Assembly (NCBI GenBank): GCA_013365325.1
Contig: JABVXV010000188.1
Span: 56,724-120,723 of the forward strand
Direction: 5' to 3'
DNA from: Dipetalonema caudispina
Taxonomy: Eukaryota; Nematoda; Chromadorea; Rhabditida; Onchocercidae
DNA length: 64,000 nt
Positions 1 through 13,549 of the stretch are shown piece by piece. Both the position numbers and the translations under genes were made by a program. Under the pieces are notes generated by a model. The model searched no databases and was not told where the DNA came from. It was given only the letters and a program-made list of their open reading frames with translations. Position 1 is the first letter of the stretch. Each line of letters starts with the position of its first letter.

Positions 1-226
1 ACTGCTTTACTTCTAAAAATTAAAATTGTCCATTTGAAATAATATACTACTAATATTGAAATTAGCAATTTACAAAGAGTTAATTCAGTTATTTGTAGAA
101 ATTAATTGTAATTAAAAATTAAACAAATGTAAAAATCTTTCTTAAAATGAAAAAAATAAAAAATAGACGATACCGTTATAATAAAAGCAGCCATAAACGG
201 TTCTAGGAGAAGTGTTTGGGGAATAG

Positions 227-296
227 TGAGGTCAAGTATGGCAAGTGAGGATATCGTGCCATAAAAAGCATTTCTTATTAATCCCACTTGACCTCA
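227..296. repeat. Spaced inverted repeat, 11-bp arms
   Basis: TGAGGTCAAGT at 227-237 is exactly inverted as ACTTGACCTCA at 286-296, with 48 bases between. Each arm contains an AGGTCA hexamer, the half-site bound by many nuclear receptors, but the spacing is far larger than a usual receptor dimer site. The match could be chance. Confidence 0.5.
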
Positions 297-3200
297 AATA
301 GCTCGTATCATATCCATTATCTTATGGTCATGTCTACTGCTACAAACTCGAACCACAATGTACTATCGATTAAATTTATCATATGATAGGAAAAATTGGT
401 CGCAATCATCCTAAATGATTCAAATTGTAGTAGAATAAATTTAATGCTAAAAATTGATTATTAAAATGTTAAAATAATTGTTTTGAAATTTCATAATATT
501 ATTAGCAAATGGAGAAGTTTGTTAGGAATTACTAAAATGATGAACTATAAATAGTTATAAGAAGATAATACAACAATTATAGAAAATAATAATTCCATCT
601 TTTATCTAGAGAAATATTACACAACGAGAGATATTGCAATTGGAATAAGAGATGAATAAAGAAAGATAATGTTGATAATTATAATCATGCTGACTGATAA
701 TTATGATAACAAAATGATAAATACACTGTATGATGTTGATTTTGTTAATTTACATAAAAAGTTGGTAAAGGAGAAAAAATTTCATCAATTTAACAATGAT
801 AATTATAAAGATGTGAACAAATGGTTACATTTACAGTAAGCAAAAGTATGATCATTTTTGGGTGACAAATTTCCGTTCTTTACCTTTTCCATCTTTTATT
901 TTAAAATATATGAGTAAATTGAGACAGCTTCATCATAATTAGCAAATTAGGAAGAATTTCGAAAATCAACGTCATATCTGTCATACTAAGATAAAAGAAA
1001 TAAATGTAAAATTATGATTTGAAGGTGAAAAATTTTAACGCACATCATTGAAATTCTTACGGAAGTAACTTTACTGATTTCTCGTAATCTTCAAAAGAGT
1101 ATTTTTTACCGATTCGCAATTACTGATAATAATATGCTATCACTGATTTATGTCTCTTGAGGATGTATATTTGAGCCTGATAAAAGGTAACCTATTATTT
1201 TTGACTTAATATCCAACTATTAACTATCGTTTATTTAGACAAATTTTCCTTCTTCTAATGCTATGATAATTTCTTCAGTTAAAGTATAGTCAATCAATCT
1301 TCCGAACTAATTAATCGCAATGATTGCGACAAGTTCTCAATTCACAGCTTGTACAGGTAAAGGTATTTTTCATTGATTTTTCTCGGACAGATCATTCATG
1401 AAATCCGTTTTGAATTGAATAGCATCAAATAATTTGGAATGTTATGCTTATTTGCTGCTTGAGAAACTGAAGTATTTATTGATTCAAAGTTTGTTTTTTT
1501 AATAAATTTTAAAATTAATATTTCTATTTTTAATTACTTAAAGATATGGGTGAGTGCGATGATTCGCTTTCTTATTAGATTCAATCAAATTTCCTATTTA
1601 CAATAGTAAACGATATGTTCCAGTCTATTGTAATTAAGTTTATCCTTTTTTTTTTTCAAATTATAAAATGAATCAATTTTGTTGACCTCTTTGTCTAAAA
1701 AGTTCAAATAAGCAGTTCAAGCATTAGATATAAAAAACCATTGAATCATTTAAGAAGCTTATCAGTTACGAAGCTTATCCATTTCTTTCCACTTTAATTG
1801 AACTAAAATAATTAGATAAGTAAAATATTTTTGTCAATCAAATCAAATTTCTCAACTTTTTAATTTCAGGATGTAAGCTGGTATCGGAAGGGAATGGATT
1901 GAAAATGAGCGGCATCAATTTTTAACATCTTCTGTGAATGACCCAATATATACATATATATTAGTCGGTAATTTTGGCACATTAATGTTGCACTAAATTC
2001 GAATTTGATATTTCAAGTTTTACAACAATACTGAAACAGAAAAAAGTAATGGAAAGATCATTTTCAAATTTCGAAATAAAATGAAAGGAATCTAAAATTT
2101 AAACAAATGTTTTTTTAAACTGTTTTTGAATTTAAAAAATTAACGAAATAAATGTTTTTAAATTTCAAAATTGCTGAGTAATTTCCATCTGACATCACTG
2201 TACTCTTATTATTTCGACTACATGCCATCTGAATACTACTATGATTTTAGTGAATTTCAATGATTTTATGATTTTAATTTTAATGAGCAAAAATTTCTAA
2301 ATAATCTATTTCTGTCAATCAAATACAAATTTCATTATGAGCCCTTAATTTAATGAATAATTACATAATTTTTGATTAATTTTCTCCACTAGCTTATTCA
2401 AAGTTTTTTAATGACTATCTTTGATGATGAATTACTAAAATTATTGAAATTCTGTCCAACTTTCAAACTTTCATTTAAAGACGAAATTCGAGGGAATTCA
2501 TTTCAAAATCAAGAGGAACTTTAAAATTTTAACTTCCATTATTATCACGCATCAAAATTGGTTTTTGTTTGCGATTAGATTTTAGTAAAAATTATTCGTA
2601 CCAAGTGCAAAGTAATTGGAAACTTTTCAACTAATATCATAAAATTTTAACTTTCATCACATTCGCGGAATCACTGATTATTGAACAATGCAAAAAGTCG
2701 ATTCTGATCACTGATCGCCTATTGTATTCGTAATTTCTGTTCTTTTCAATCTTTAGAATTTAAATGAAAAATGAATTTGCTATGTTTCCAAATAGATGAT
2801 TAATTACATATTTGGTTATTGTATTTCCTCGTGTTTCATTTCTTTCTTCTTTTTTTTTTTTTTTTTTTTGCATAATTTCAAAAGTGTATGGTTATGTTTT
2901 TAAATGATGATTGGTTGTTGCTTCTGAATGTTTAAAAACTTCGACAAAATGAAAAATTATTTCCAGTTTAAAATTAATTTCACACCGTTTTATTTTGTAA
3001 CAAATGTTTCAATTTTTCGTTCTTCTTGGATATCAGCACAAAGTGATACCACAAATGATAATTGATAAGTTGTGATAATTTTTCGGGTGATGTTTAAACA
3101 TTTAATCTTCATTGCTGCAATGTAAATAAATATCGCTTCAAAGCTTTCACGCTTATTGTAATCTGTTATTTCAATTAAATTTTGCTTATAATCGCTTTCT

Positions 3201-3423
3201 AATTTATCCCATTCAATCTCGATCGCTGCAATCGCTTTATCGTTGTATTTACACATAATTCATTCCATTGATCTAAATCAATTTTCATAAATGATTGTAA
3301 TCAGATTAATTGGAATTAAAAATTGAAACATTCCAAATTTCATCAACATGTTATATCAAGAAATTAATGATTTCATTAATGATATTTTGCATATGTAGAA
3401 GAATATCACTTTATCATTCTTTC

Positions 3424-3442
3424 CATCATCATCATCATCATT

Positions 3443-3483
<41 letters not shown>

Positions 3484-3495
3484 TGTCATTCATCA
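3424..3495. repeat. ATC trinucleotide microsatellite
   Basis: About 20 imperfect ATC/CAT units with a few ATT and GTC interruptions. Read in one frame they give a poly-histidine open frame, which is a by-product of the repeat and not a gene. Confidence 0.9.
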
Positions 3496-6400
3496 TACGT
3501 CATTATTATTCATCAAGTATTAGTTATTAACATTACCCGTCATGTGTCATCATCTATCACGTATTATAATCCATACGTAATCATTATTTATCATGCATTA
3601 CTAATATCATCTGTCCATTATGATCATTCAGTAGCTATCACCATTGTCATCATCCCACTTTTAGTGTCATTTTCTTATTTTTACTGCAGTTCTTGTTTGG
3701 CCCATTTAACCTAAATTACTTACGCTTAATTTCGACTTCTCATTATACCACATTAACATCTCCTATTGAAATCTATTCAAAGATATATCAGATATCCTTA
3801 AGATAGCTAGTCGTACAATTTCTATACAATATCTTTCATTTGCTTCATCATATTGCAAAAGGAGAAAATTTCGGAAGCGTCGAATATATTACGGTAGAAA
3901 TCATACATTAACGTTGCTACTGAAACTTACTTATCCAAGTCTTACACCATAACTTTTTGCAGTTTGAACTTTTCTTCCTCTTTCAAATTTCACAAAAAAA
4001 AAAATTCTAGAAATATGTAAAAATTGGTAAATAACATTGGAACTGTTTAGATATGATTATGCAAATAATCACTTAAGTTTCTTTTATTTATTATTTGACG
4101 CAGTTTAGAATGCGCTTTTTTTTCATTTTTTAGGATTTTTTTTTCCTTTTTTTAGAATTAAAAAGAAACAAATTGACTGATTTTATCAACCCCTCGAGAT
4201 TTACTAGATTAGTATTTTCACAGCTAATTTTATTTTGCTAATTTATTCTCTCAAATATCTGTCAATGTTCATTTCTTAACGAAAATTTTATTGAATAACA
4301 ATTTCCGTCTAATAAGCAACAGAAGTTCATTCGTCGAAATTTCTTCATTCATTTGGAATGATATTAGTACTTATAATCAAATTAGTGCAAATATATTTAA
4401 TGTTTCAATTGTATATGGTAGATTTTTTTTTTTTTCCTGTAGACTATACATATCCAGAAGTTTCTTTGGTTTCCTTTTCATTGACCTTTGGAATATCATC
4501 ATTTGAAAAAAGATCGTAAAATATTTCGATGATATTATACAAGAAGATTTCAAATAATGTTGTAGCAAAAATGAAATTTTAATTTCATACACATTGCGCA
4601 TTAATTTAGATCTCTTCGATTAGATTGCTAAAATCTATAAATTTTGAAAACGAACTTGTTTTCTGGTGTAGTATACAGATGCAACACAGTTAATGAATGC
4701 ATTTCAAGTTTTTGAAAACCAAATGAAACGTCGAAAATAGAAGAGATAACAAATAATATGATGAAATTACAACGAAAAGGATTGAATCAGAATGAAAGGC
4801 AAATGGATCAGACAAACCTGTCTAATATTTCCTTTGATTTAGCTGATTACAAAAAAAAAAAAGCAAAAAACTTGTTTTCAATGCAACAAACATGGATGAG
4901 ATTTGAAAATTGATTATTTCTACTTCATTTCAGTTTTCCACAATGCAATGTTTTATTTTTGAAGCATTATTAAATTGACGACAAATTATCAAATTTCCAT
5001 TGTTATACTTCACTTCATGCAAATCAACATGAATTTGTTTCAATCACTATTTGTTGTTATCAGTGTAATTCTAAAATTATTTCAAATATATTTCCATTGT
5101 TAATATCATTTAAAAGATTATTATCAGAATTTCTTAATTATACATGCACATGGATAATTTTTTGAAAATTTGATAATAAATTAAAAACAGAAAATATCAG
5201 AATTATTTTTAAATCATATCTTCTTTTTTTTTTTTTTTTTTGAAACATTTCTGAGCAAATACAAATGAAATGTTAAAAGTTCTTGTTGTATTCTCTGTAG
5301 AAATTTCACACTTTTCGCAAATAAAACATTGGGAATATTGAAAAGTTTACCTGTCACTTCTTATATTGCAGTAACTCAGTGTTTTCTATGTAATTGATCA
5401 GTTAATTAGCTTATCTAATGACACAGAATAGATGAATCACATCATCGTTCAGGTATTAGCGATAATTCTATGATAATATATAATGAATGCTCGAATTTTT
5501 TGTTTTTTGCAACTGCATATTTTTTTCAGTTTAGAAATTATGAATTTAGAAAATGGTGAAATTCGAAGATATTTAAGTTGTAAATACAACAATGAATTTG
5601 TAAAATGTTTGCACGACTTCATTTTTTGACAACTATCAGTTTTTTCTTTTTTTTTTTTGTTTTGCATGGCTATCCTTCGCTACTATGATCAGAAACTTTT
5701 GCAACATATAAAATTTAAATGCTCTTTTCGTTTCCGAATTTTAATCATAAAATACAAATGAATAAGGGAAGATGAGAAATAAGAGTTGTACTGAATTCCG
5801 GAAAAATTAGAGTTTAGTACGAAAGATAGAAGTTTCCGAAGCAGAAAGTAATGCCTTAATATATCTATCCTAGTTCAAATTCAAGATGATATCTTTAGAT
5901 ATTTATTCTAATTTAAGCTAATAACCATGGATTGCTAACAAGATTAAATTAAGAAAAAGCATTTCATATACAACAATTAATTATTATCATTCAAAATTCT
6001 CTAATGAAATTATTCTCAATCATTCAATTATTCATTTTTTGTATTTTCTACATTTATTATTTTCATATAGCAAACTCTTAGTTTTCGCAAAAATATCAAA
6101 ACAACAATTTTCGTCAACCTGTTGAATTTTAATTGCTAATAAATTATTTTATTATTATCATGATACATTCTGTAATTTCATTTTATTTATTTCCTCCAGT
6201 TTAATTTCTTCGCTCTTAATTTAGTTCAGTTTATTTCAACTCATAATTTAGTATCATTGAGCAAAAGAAAATTCATTAAATTCGATCAACTTAATTTAAA
6301 AAAAAAAAAAACAAAAAAAACAAAAAAACAAAAAACAAAGAAAAAAATGAAAATAAATTATTTTTCTATGGAGTGCTATAAATATGTAATTGTAATTTTG

Positions 6401-7445
6401 CAGAACAAGCTTTTCGTAGTGAAACAGGTAAAATACTCTTATCTCTGATATGTTAGTTGATGCATAAACAGATAAATAATTCGAGTTTTCAGATGGGTTG
6501 TCCTTTTCTTTCATTCACTATGATCAATTGAAATTTTCATTATCAATTATCGCTATAAATATCGAAAAAGGCATTCATTTCTTCAAGTTATTCGTTATCA
6601 TATAGTGATAGTAAAGTTTAGATTTTAATACCTCAAATTATGTTATTGTTCGTTAAATGTAAAACTTTTACTTCTACTAGAAACATACCATTAATGAGCC
6701 CTAATTAAATAAGCAACCCGTTAATGTAGTTAACTTGTTGGATGAAAATTTACAAAAAATGCAAAATTTAGATTAAAACTAAAAATTATGCCATAAAGGA
6801 AAGTTTATTTAAAAAAAAAAACCAAATGAAGTATTATCAAATCTGCCGTTGAAATATGATTGAAATTAGTTGCACTGATATTTGAGAAGATTGAGAAGAA
6901 AAAATTGAGGTGAATTCTTTAAATAGTTCAAACTTATTTGCTAATTTTAATGAATCAAATTGATTAGTTTTTAATTCTCGCCAAAGTTTTCGCAGAATTT
7001 TTTCTAAATGAAAAAGAAAGTTAATTTTAATTACAATTTCCTATCCAATCTGTCAAATTATCTTTCCCATCATTATCATCTTCCTGCTTACATAATATTT
7101 GATATTCATTTCGAAATTTAATTCTCAAATTGTACTTTGTTGCTAATTTGTGATTCATCGAAGTCGAAATTTATAAATTGTTTGAAGGAAAGCGAAAAAT
7201 CCATCTGATAACTGTTAAGATTACTGCAAACTTTCAATAAAACTTTTCTTGCAGAATTTTTTTTTTTTTGGAAATTAGTAAATGTTAAATTGATAAATGG
7301 TGTGGAAATTTTTAATATCTTGTTGTTTGCTAGTTAAAATTGTTAAAAATGAGTTAAACAGGTCAATCATGAAACATCGATTTGTTATGCAAAGTTTTAA
7401 TTTATTTCTTTGAACAATTTCATCGTTCAATTATTCACCTCAAAT

Positions 7446-7457
7446 ATTATTTCCAGA
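7446..7457 (+). promoter_or_regulatory. Possible spliced-leader trans-splice acceptor at the channel start codon
   Basis: The sequence TTATTTCCAG lies directly against the ATG at 7457. It is a good nematode 3' splice site with no upstream coding exon visible, which is the usual arrangement where a spliced leader is added to the messenger. An ordinary cis-spliced 5' UTR exon further upstream is the alternative. Confidence 0.45.
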
Positions 7458-10400
7458 TGTTGAAAACAACAACATTTATATTTTTCTGTGTGATACTAAT
7501 ACTAACAGTGAAAACTGAAGATACGGCATCAGGAGAGCCACAAAATCCTCGAAATTTAGATCCAATTCCTAGCTTATTCAGTTTGAATACATGCCAGTAT
7601 TTGAAGAATATATCCGGTAGAGTTTAATTTCAAGATTTATGATATGTAATAAAAGAGAAAAAAAAAACTTTCTTCTCAATCAACCTAAATAAAAACATGG
7701 AAATTCAAAAAAATTAAATTTTATTTACGCATGAAAATTCAAAAGAATTAAATTTTATTTACTAATTAATGTATTCAAAATTTTTTTGGGAAAAAAAAAG
7801 AAGTAAAAATTTTAGTAAGTGGAAAAAAAAATTCGTAAAAAAAAGGAATAAATTTTTTAAAATTAGTTCCACTAAAATTTTATTTTAAAATGCACGAAAA
7901 TTAAATCATACTGTGAGGAATTTCTTTGATATGTTGCTTAGTTACTTGAAGAATTTATTTATTTCTTATTTAGGAATTTATTTATTTATTGATATTTCAG
8001 ATATTGAAACATTAAATCGTCATCAGTTTGAGATACTCGAACAATGCTTATATTATTATTTGGCTGCAGAAGCTCAACGAAAAGCGCAATATTTCAATGC
8101 AATTCAAGCACTTGCTGCATTTCCACCAGAAAGTACTGATCTGAAAGGATCTCGTGTTCGAGTATTTTTTCATCAAATAACATTGCAAAATTTTATCATG
8201 GTTAGTAATCATATCTTTAGAAGGGTTGAAAAAAAAAAAGAATTAAGTAATGAAATTAAATAAGTTACAATTAAAAATTTCTTCAATTTAATAAAATAGA
8301 TGCAAATTCTTTCGTCAAATATTTGCAATTTTTTGATGATTTTGCAACTTGAAAATATTGTTGCCTTGCATTTTCCAAAACTTGTAGAAAAATTGATGCA
8401 AATTTTTACATGCACAAAATTATATAGAAATAATACAATTGATAATCTAATTTAAAATATTTTACAATTTCTTGCAGAATATTTTGCAGTAAGCATGCGT
8501 AATAGAAATTCCAAAAACAATTATTTAAGCGTATTTGCGCGCATCAAAAACCGGTTCATAATTGATAATAAATCCATTGCAACCGGTTTATAGCCATAAG
8601 AATTCATACAAATTGGGCATCGAAATTACTAATTTATATAAATTGAGCATGGAAAAAAATATGTAAAAATTATACAATAATTTTCTTTTATATACATAAT
8701 TTTTTTTTTTTTTTTTGAAAATATATACTGAAATATTGAATTTCTACAATATTAATAAATTGATTATTGTAAGTAAATATTTTAGAATGAATTCTTGAGA
8801 GAATTAAATATCAATGGTTATATCGATGTATTTTGGGACGATAATCGGCTTAGCTGGAATGAGGAACATTGGAAATTAAAAAAATTGGAAATTAATTCTA
8901 TTAGTCACATTTGGGTACCAATGCTTACTGCACAAACGTAATGAAATTAATTCAAATTTTATGATATAAACTGAAATATCTAATTTTTATAAATACATTT
9001 ACAATTTTTTTAACAAAATATCATTTCTTGAAATATAAGATAATTGATTGCTTAAAATTAAATATAATTTATTCTTACTAAAATCTGATGATTTGTTGTT
9101 GTTGAAAATTTTTTCGATATTAGAATCAAAATTTCTCAAATCCAACATTTCGTTAGGTTTGATACAGCAGTCCGTAACGGTGATCTAATGGAGATACGAC
9201 GCGTGTCAGTAAATAGTAATGGTACCATCCGTGCTATCATCAATTTTTCGCTTCGAACATTCTGTGATGATTCTGATTTCAAAAATTTTCCGAATGATAT
9301 GTATAGATGTTGTTATCAGATCGAACCACATATTAACCAGGTTCAATTTAATTCAAAAAAAAAAAGAACATTCAAGTTAAAATCATCGCAATCAATGCTA
9401 GATGCATTTGATGATGTCATTTCAGTGAATTAAAATCTAAATTTTAACTTTATTTTTGATATAAGTTAAGTGGAACATATAAACTGTTTGATGGGAAAAA
9501 ATCTTTTTCCACATATTGTGGTATAGAAAATTGTAGGAGTTGAAACTTTTTTGAACTTAAAAACTTATATTTATATTCAGTTAAAATGTGCATTTCAGGG
9601 TGGAATAGAATTTGCTACCTCAGGTCGACCAGTTTTTACGGATACGAAATATTTTCGTGATTATGGTTGGTATATTTCCGGTAGCATGCCAACTGTTCAA
9701 ATAGTGCAAGATTCACAGGTTCCACAGGTATTAATTGATATTTATAATTTTTTCAAAATTTAAATGCAAATCTTCAATCATCATTTCATTGAATCGTAAT
9801 GTGTACCATTTGACTAAAACGAAATTTGAAATAGTGAAATGTTAACAAAATTGTAATATTGTATAATTTCAGCTTGGTTTTTGCATAAATTTGAAACGTT
9901 CATCAAAATCGTTACATATCGAATTATCATTACCTAGCGCAATTACATCTATTCTTTTCCTTCTAACACCTTTGTTGGGACATATTCATCTACAAATCTT
10001 TGCAAAGTTGTTCGTACTCTTCCTACAATTTTCAACACTTCAACTCTTTTCCACTCTTATTTCACCACATCTTGGCTCATCAGCTTCAACACCTACTATA
10101 TGTATGTATTGTTAAAATTTATTAAATTTAAAATGAATTCAATATCATCCTTTGATTTATTTTCTGGAATAGAAAGAAATTTTGAAAATTTTTATAAAAA
10201 AAATGATGGAAAATTTTCGAAGGAAAACAAAAAATTTTTTTCAGATATCATTTAGCAAAAAAAAAAAAAAAGCATACAATGAAATCTGAAAATTTTTTTT
10301 TTTTTTTGTTTCAGTGCGATTTTTGGAATTTGCTACAATAATTAATATGTTCAGTATATCTATATCTATTACATTATGGATGTGTAGTAAAATTCGTCGA

Positions 10401-10938
10401 AATCTTCCACCATGGAATTGGCTTATAAGGTTTATTTTTACAATTTTTACAGAATTCCAATTTTTAAATGATAGAATTCATTGATTAATCAAATGAGATC
10501 ATAGCTAAAATTAGCCATTATTGTGCAAAATATCAATGATTTATATTTGTTAAAGTAACAATAGAATATTTAGATTATTGCTATACAATAATTAATTTTA
10601 TTTCAAAAAATCTTGTAAATAATTTTAATTTAAATATATATATTAACATGGTGAGGAGTGATAAAATAAATTTCTTATTCTAAAATATTTTATTTCATTT
10701 CATTTTAAATTTATTTATTTATTTATTTTTTTTTTTTTTCAGAACATCACATCTTATCAACAGGTGTATTTGTGTATTTAATTCAACAGATAATTGTATA
10801 ACATTGAATGAAAATGATAAATCATCTACAACAAGTAATTATCAAGAAGATTGGACTAATGCATTCGTTGCTATACATGGTGTAGCTGTATGTACCTTAT
10901 CACTTATTTTTATTCTTGGTTATTTAATGTTATCATAA
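7457..10938 (+). CDS. Divergent Cys-loop ligand-gated ion channel subunit (nematode LGC type)
   Basis: Eight exons: 7457-7616, 8001-8200, 8786-8937, 9157-9340, 9599-9727, 9873-10101, 10315-10429, 10743-10938. They total 1,365 nt in consistent phase (454 aa plus TAA). Residues 1 to about 20 form a signal peptide. The extracellular domain carries the loop D signature FWDDNRLSW (136-144) followed by HIWVPML, both typical of pentameric neurotransmitter-gated channels. The Cys-loop is C207 to C222 around NFPND, with one residue more than the standard 13 and a second cysteine at 223. Hydrophobic segments fit M1 (about 290-311), M2 (316-338), M3 (352-380) and M4 (428-451), with a short M3-M4 loop. 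No vicinal cysteine pair is seen in the loop C region, so it is not a classical alpha-type acetylcholine subunit, and the usual GEK or PAR motif before M2 is absent. Ligand and ion selectivity cannot be read. It would act in the plasma membrane as part of a pentamer. Confidence 0.85.
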
Positions 10939-12155
10939 TGTATGCAAAATTTCCTACAATTATCATATTGCAAAAAACAAAAAAAAAAAAAAAAAAAAAA
11001 ATTATCATCCCTAAATGAATTAAAGGGTCATTCTAGTTGATAACGTGTATGAAAGAGAATATTCCTATTTGTATGTAAATTTTTGTTCAAATTTCATTTT
11101 TTTTTTGGAAGAAAAAAAAGTATACATGCATAATTAATTTTGTATTGTGAATTGTATGTTAAAACTATAAATGCAGAATTATCACTAAATTGTAATGATA
11201 ATAATGATAGGGAGAAAAAAAAAAATTTTTTTCTTTTTTCTTTATTTTTGTAATTAATTAAAAATGTTTGTTTAAAAATAAGGGGAAAATAAGTTTGATG
11301 ATGTTTTGGACACTGATACGATTAATTATTATTACTGATATAGATCAGCGATACGATTAATCACCACCTTCAATTACTAATCAAGGTATTATCAAAATTA
11401 TTGAAATAATCATTATATAGCAATCAATCATTTAATTTCAAATGAGAACTGATCAATGTCATTAATCGTTTAAACCAAATTTAGCCATAAAAATTATTCG
11501 TTTCATTTTCCGAATTGTTTCAGCAAATTTTTTTACTATTGCTATTTTCAAATGAAAAAGTTTTTTTTTTTAAAAAAAAAAAGGTGAATGATAAAGTAAG
11601 CTATGGAATGGTCAATTTTTAAACTCATTTATTTAGACTTAATTGAATGCTGATATTAGATTACAAATTAATTTATAAGTTTTTTTTCCTTATTATCGTT
11701 TTAAACTTTTTCACGAACTAAAAAAGATCAAAATAGAAAAAATAATTCATCTAATCATGAAAGCTCTGAGGAACTATTGAAGTATTCAAAATATAAAAGT
11801 TATTAAATTTACAGGATATTATGTGTTAATGCATGTATTGGTTGATAGGCATGACCTTAACCTTATCGGCATGATGACCAGTTTTTTTTTTTTTTTTTTT
11901 TTGTAATCAAAAGATTCGTTCATCTGCAAATGATTGAAGCGATAAGAGAAGCATTTCAAATTGACTTGCGTTATTTCAACTATTGTTTAAAAGATTTCCT
12001 TCATTATTTACAAGTATCAGTGGATGATGAAAATTCCTTCATCTAAAAATTAATTCATTTGTTTCAATGTTCTTTCCACTTTGTTTCTACTCGTAGCGGA
12101 AGTAAAATGAAGGATGTCGAAATTTCCATCTTTTGTTATTTGTTTTTTGGATTAA

Positions 12156-12156
<1 letters not shown>

Positions 12157-12194
<38 letters not shown>

Positions 12195-12208
12195 AAAAAA
12201 AAAAAAAA

Positions 12209-12241
<33 letters not shown>
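12157..12241. repeat. Long A-rich homopolymer tract
   Basis: About 85 bases of almost pure A, broken only by one C and a TT. Poly-lysine and poly-phenylalanine open frames over it are artefacts. Confidence 0.9.
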
Positions 12242-12242
<1 letters not shown>

Positions 12243-12540
12243 TATACGTAAAATTTCAATATCAATCAAACAAAGAGAGAAGAAAAATGTATGAAATCGA
12301 GAAAGAAATAAAAAAAAAAAGAAAGTTCAAAATGAGTTATTAAAATTATTAGAATCAATAAAGAATAATAATAAGTAATAGTTTTCTGATTTATCATTTT
12401 TACATTTTATCATATGTATGAAAGGATAGAATGGATATTTTAATTTGTGTTATAGTAAATACTATCAGTAATGAAATTACTTTCATTTTTGCATCATTTA
12501 AACCACTCTTTCATTCACCAGAAAAAGAAGAACGGAAAAA

Positions 12541-12568
12541 ACAAACAAACAAACAAACAAACAAACAA
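12541..12568. repeat. ACAA tetranucleotide repeat
   Basis: Seven tandem ACAA units. No gene is associated with it. Confidence 0.9.
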
Positions 12569-12945
12569 TTTCAATATTTTCAAGCCATTCGAAGAAAAGA
12601 GAATTACTTGCTCAGTCACAATCATTTTTTCAATTTTTTCATTAAAGAATTGAATTATTAAATTAAAATTAAAATGATGCAATAAGTTAAAGGTTAAAGT
12701 GAGAGTACATTACTATTATTATTTAATCCTAACATAAATTCGCATATCTTTTCTTTCTTTTTTTTTTTTTTTTTTTTTTAAAATACATATAAATGATCGC
12801 AGATTGTGCCCTGGCAAGCTATCACAGTTCGCTAAAATGACAGTTCACAGTTCATAAGGATTATATAAGCATAAAAAAAATTTGCAAATATTTTCATGTT
12901 TACAACAATTAAGAAATTATATATGTAAATTAACAAGGATAGTAA

Positions 12946-13018
12946 TAAAAATAATATTAGTAATAATAATAGCAATAACAATAATAATAATAATAATATT
13001 CATAATAATAATAATAGA
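12946..13018. repeat. AAT-rich trinucleotide microsatellite
   Basis: Imperfect AAT/ATA units with occasional GC interruptions, located beyond the 3' end of dyc-1. Confidence 0.85.
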
Positions 13019-13549
13019 GAAAAATTGAGAAAGACGACGCAACAATTTTAAAACGTTATCCATTTATAGAACACTTGCATGTATTTTTCCTTGTCCTCAT
13101 TAAAAGATGACTTTTTAACATTAAATTAAATTAAATCAATTACTGAATGAGTTTATTGAAATACAACTTTCTGGAAGATATTATCCACCGTATCAAACAT
13201 ATCAATCATGTATCAAATTGTTAGCATATTTTGGGATTGGAAAAAGTGTTATCTACAAAATTAGATGATAAGTTAATCAAGTGTAATTTTCGCCATTTAA
13301 TGTTTTCTACGGTTAACTTTCATACGGTGGAAATGACAAGAAATCTTCCTGAAACTGTTGCAATCCTCAATTACATCAACATGAAGTAGTTTCCGGATAT
13401 GTAGGAAAATATCGAAATTTTTTTCAACAGTGATTTTTTCTTTTCTCAAGATTTAAAGAATTGACAACGTCAAAAATGGAATGAATGGAAGTAAATCCTT
13501 TGTATAAAATACTAATATAATCAATTTATGTCGACTAAATGATAACCCT

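Larger units (their letters stand above)
1..7456. other. AT-rich intergenic region upstream of the channel gene
   Basis: No exon with convincing splice sites or protein-like translation was found here on either strand. The stretch contains T-runs (for example near 2850-2870 and 5221-5240), an ATC microsatellite at about 3424-3495, and a spaced inverted repeat at 227-296. Open frames here are short and follow the repeats. A promoter for the gene at 7457 is presumably in the last part, but no specific element can be named. Confidence 0.6.
10939..13549. other. Intergenic gap between convergent genes
   Basis: This separates the 3' ends of the channel gene (plus) and the dyc-1 gene (minus), so it should hold both 3' UTRs and terminators. 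It is dominated by A/T homopolymers (10978-10999, 11883-11902, 12157-12241, 12760-12779), an ACAA repeat (12541-12568) and an AAT repeat (about 12946-13018). No exon was recognised. Confidence 0.6.

Noticed and set aside
3310..3714. Histidine-rich 134-residue open frame
   Set aside because: It is the translation of the ATC microsatellite and flanking ATCAT-rich DNA; no splice or start context supports it.
12059..12343. Lysine-rich frame (and poly-Phe on the other strand)
   Set aside because: It follows the A-rich homopolymer at 12157-12241.
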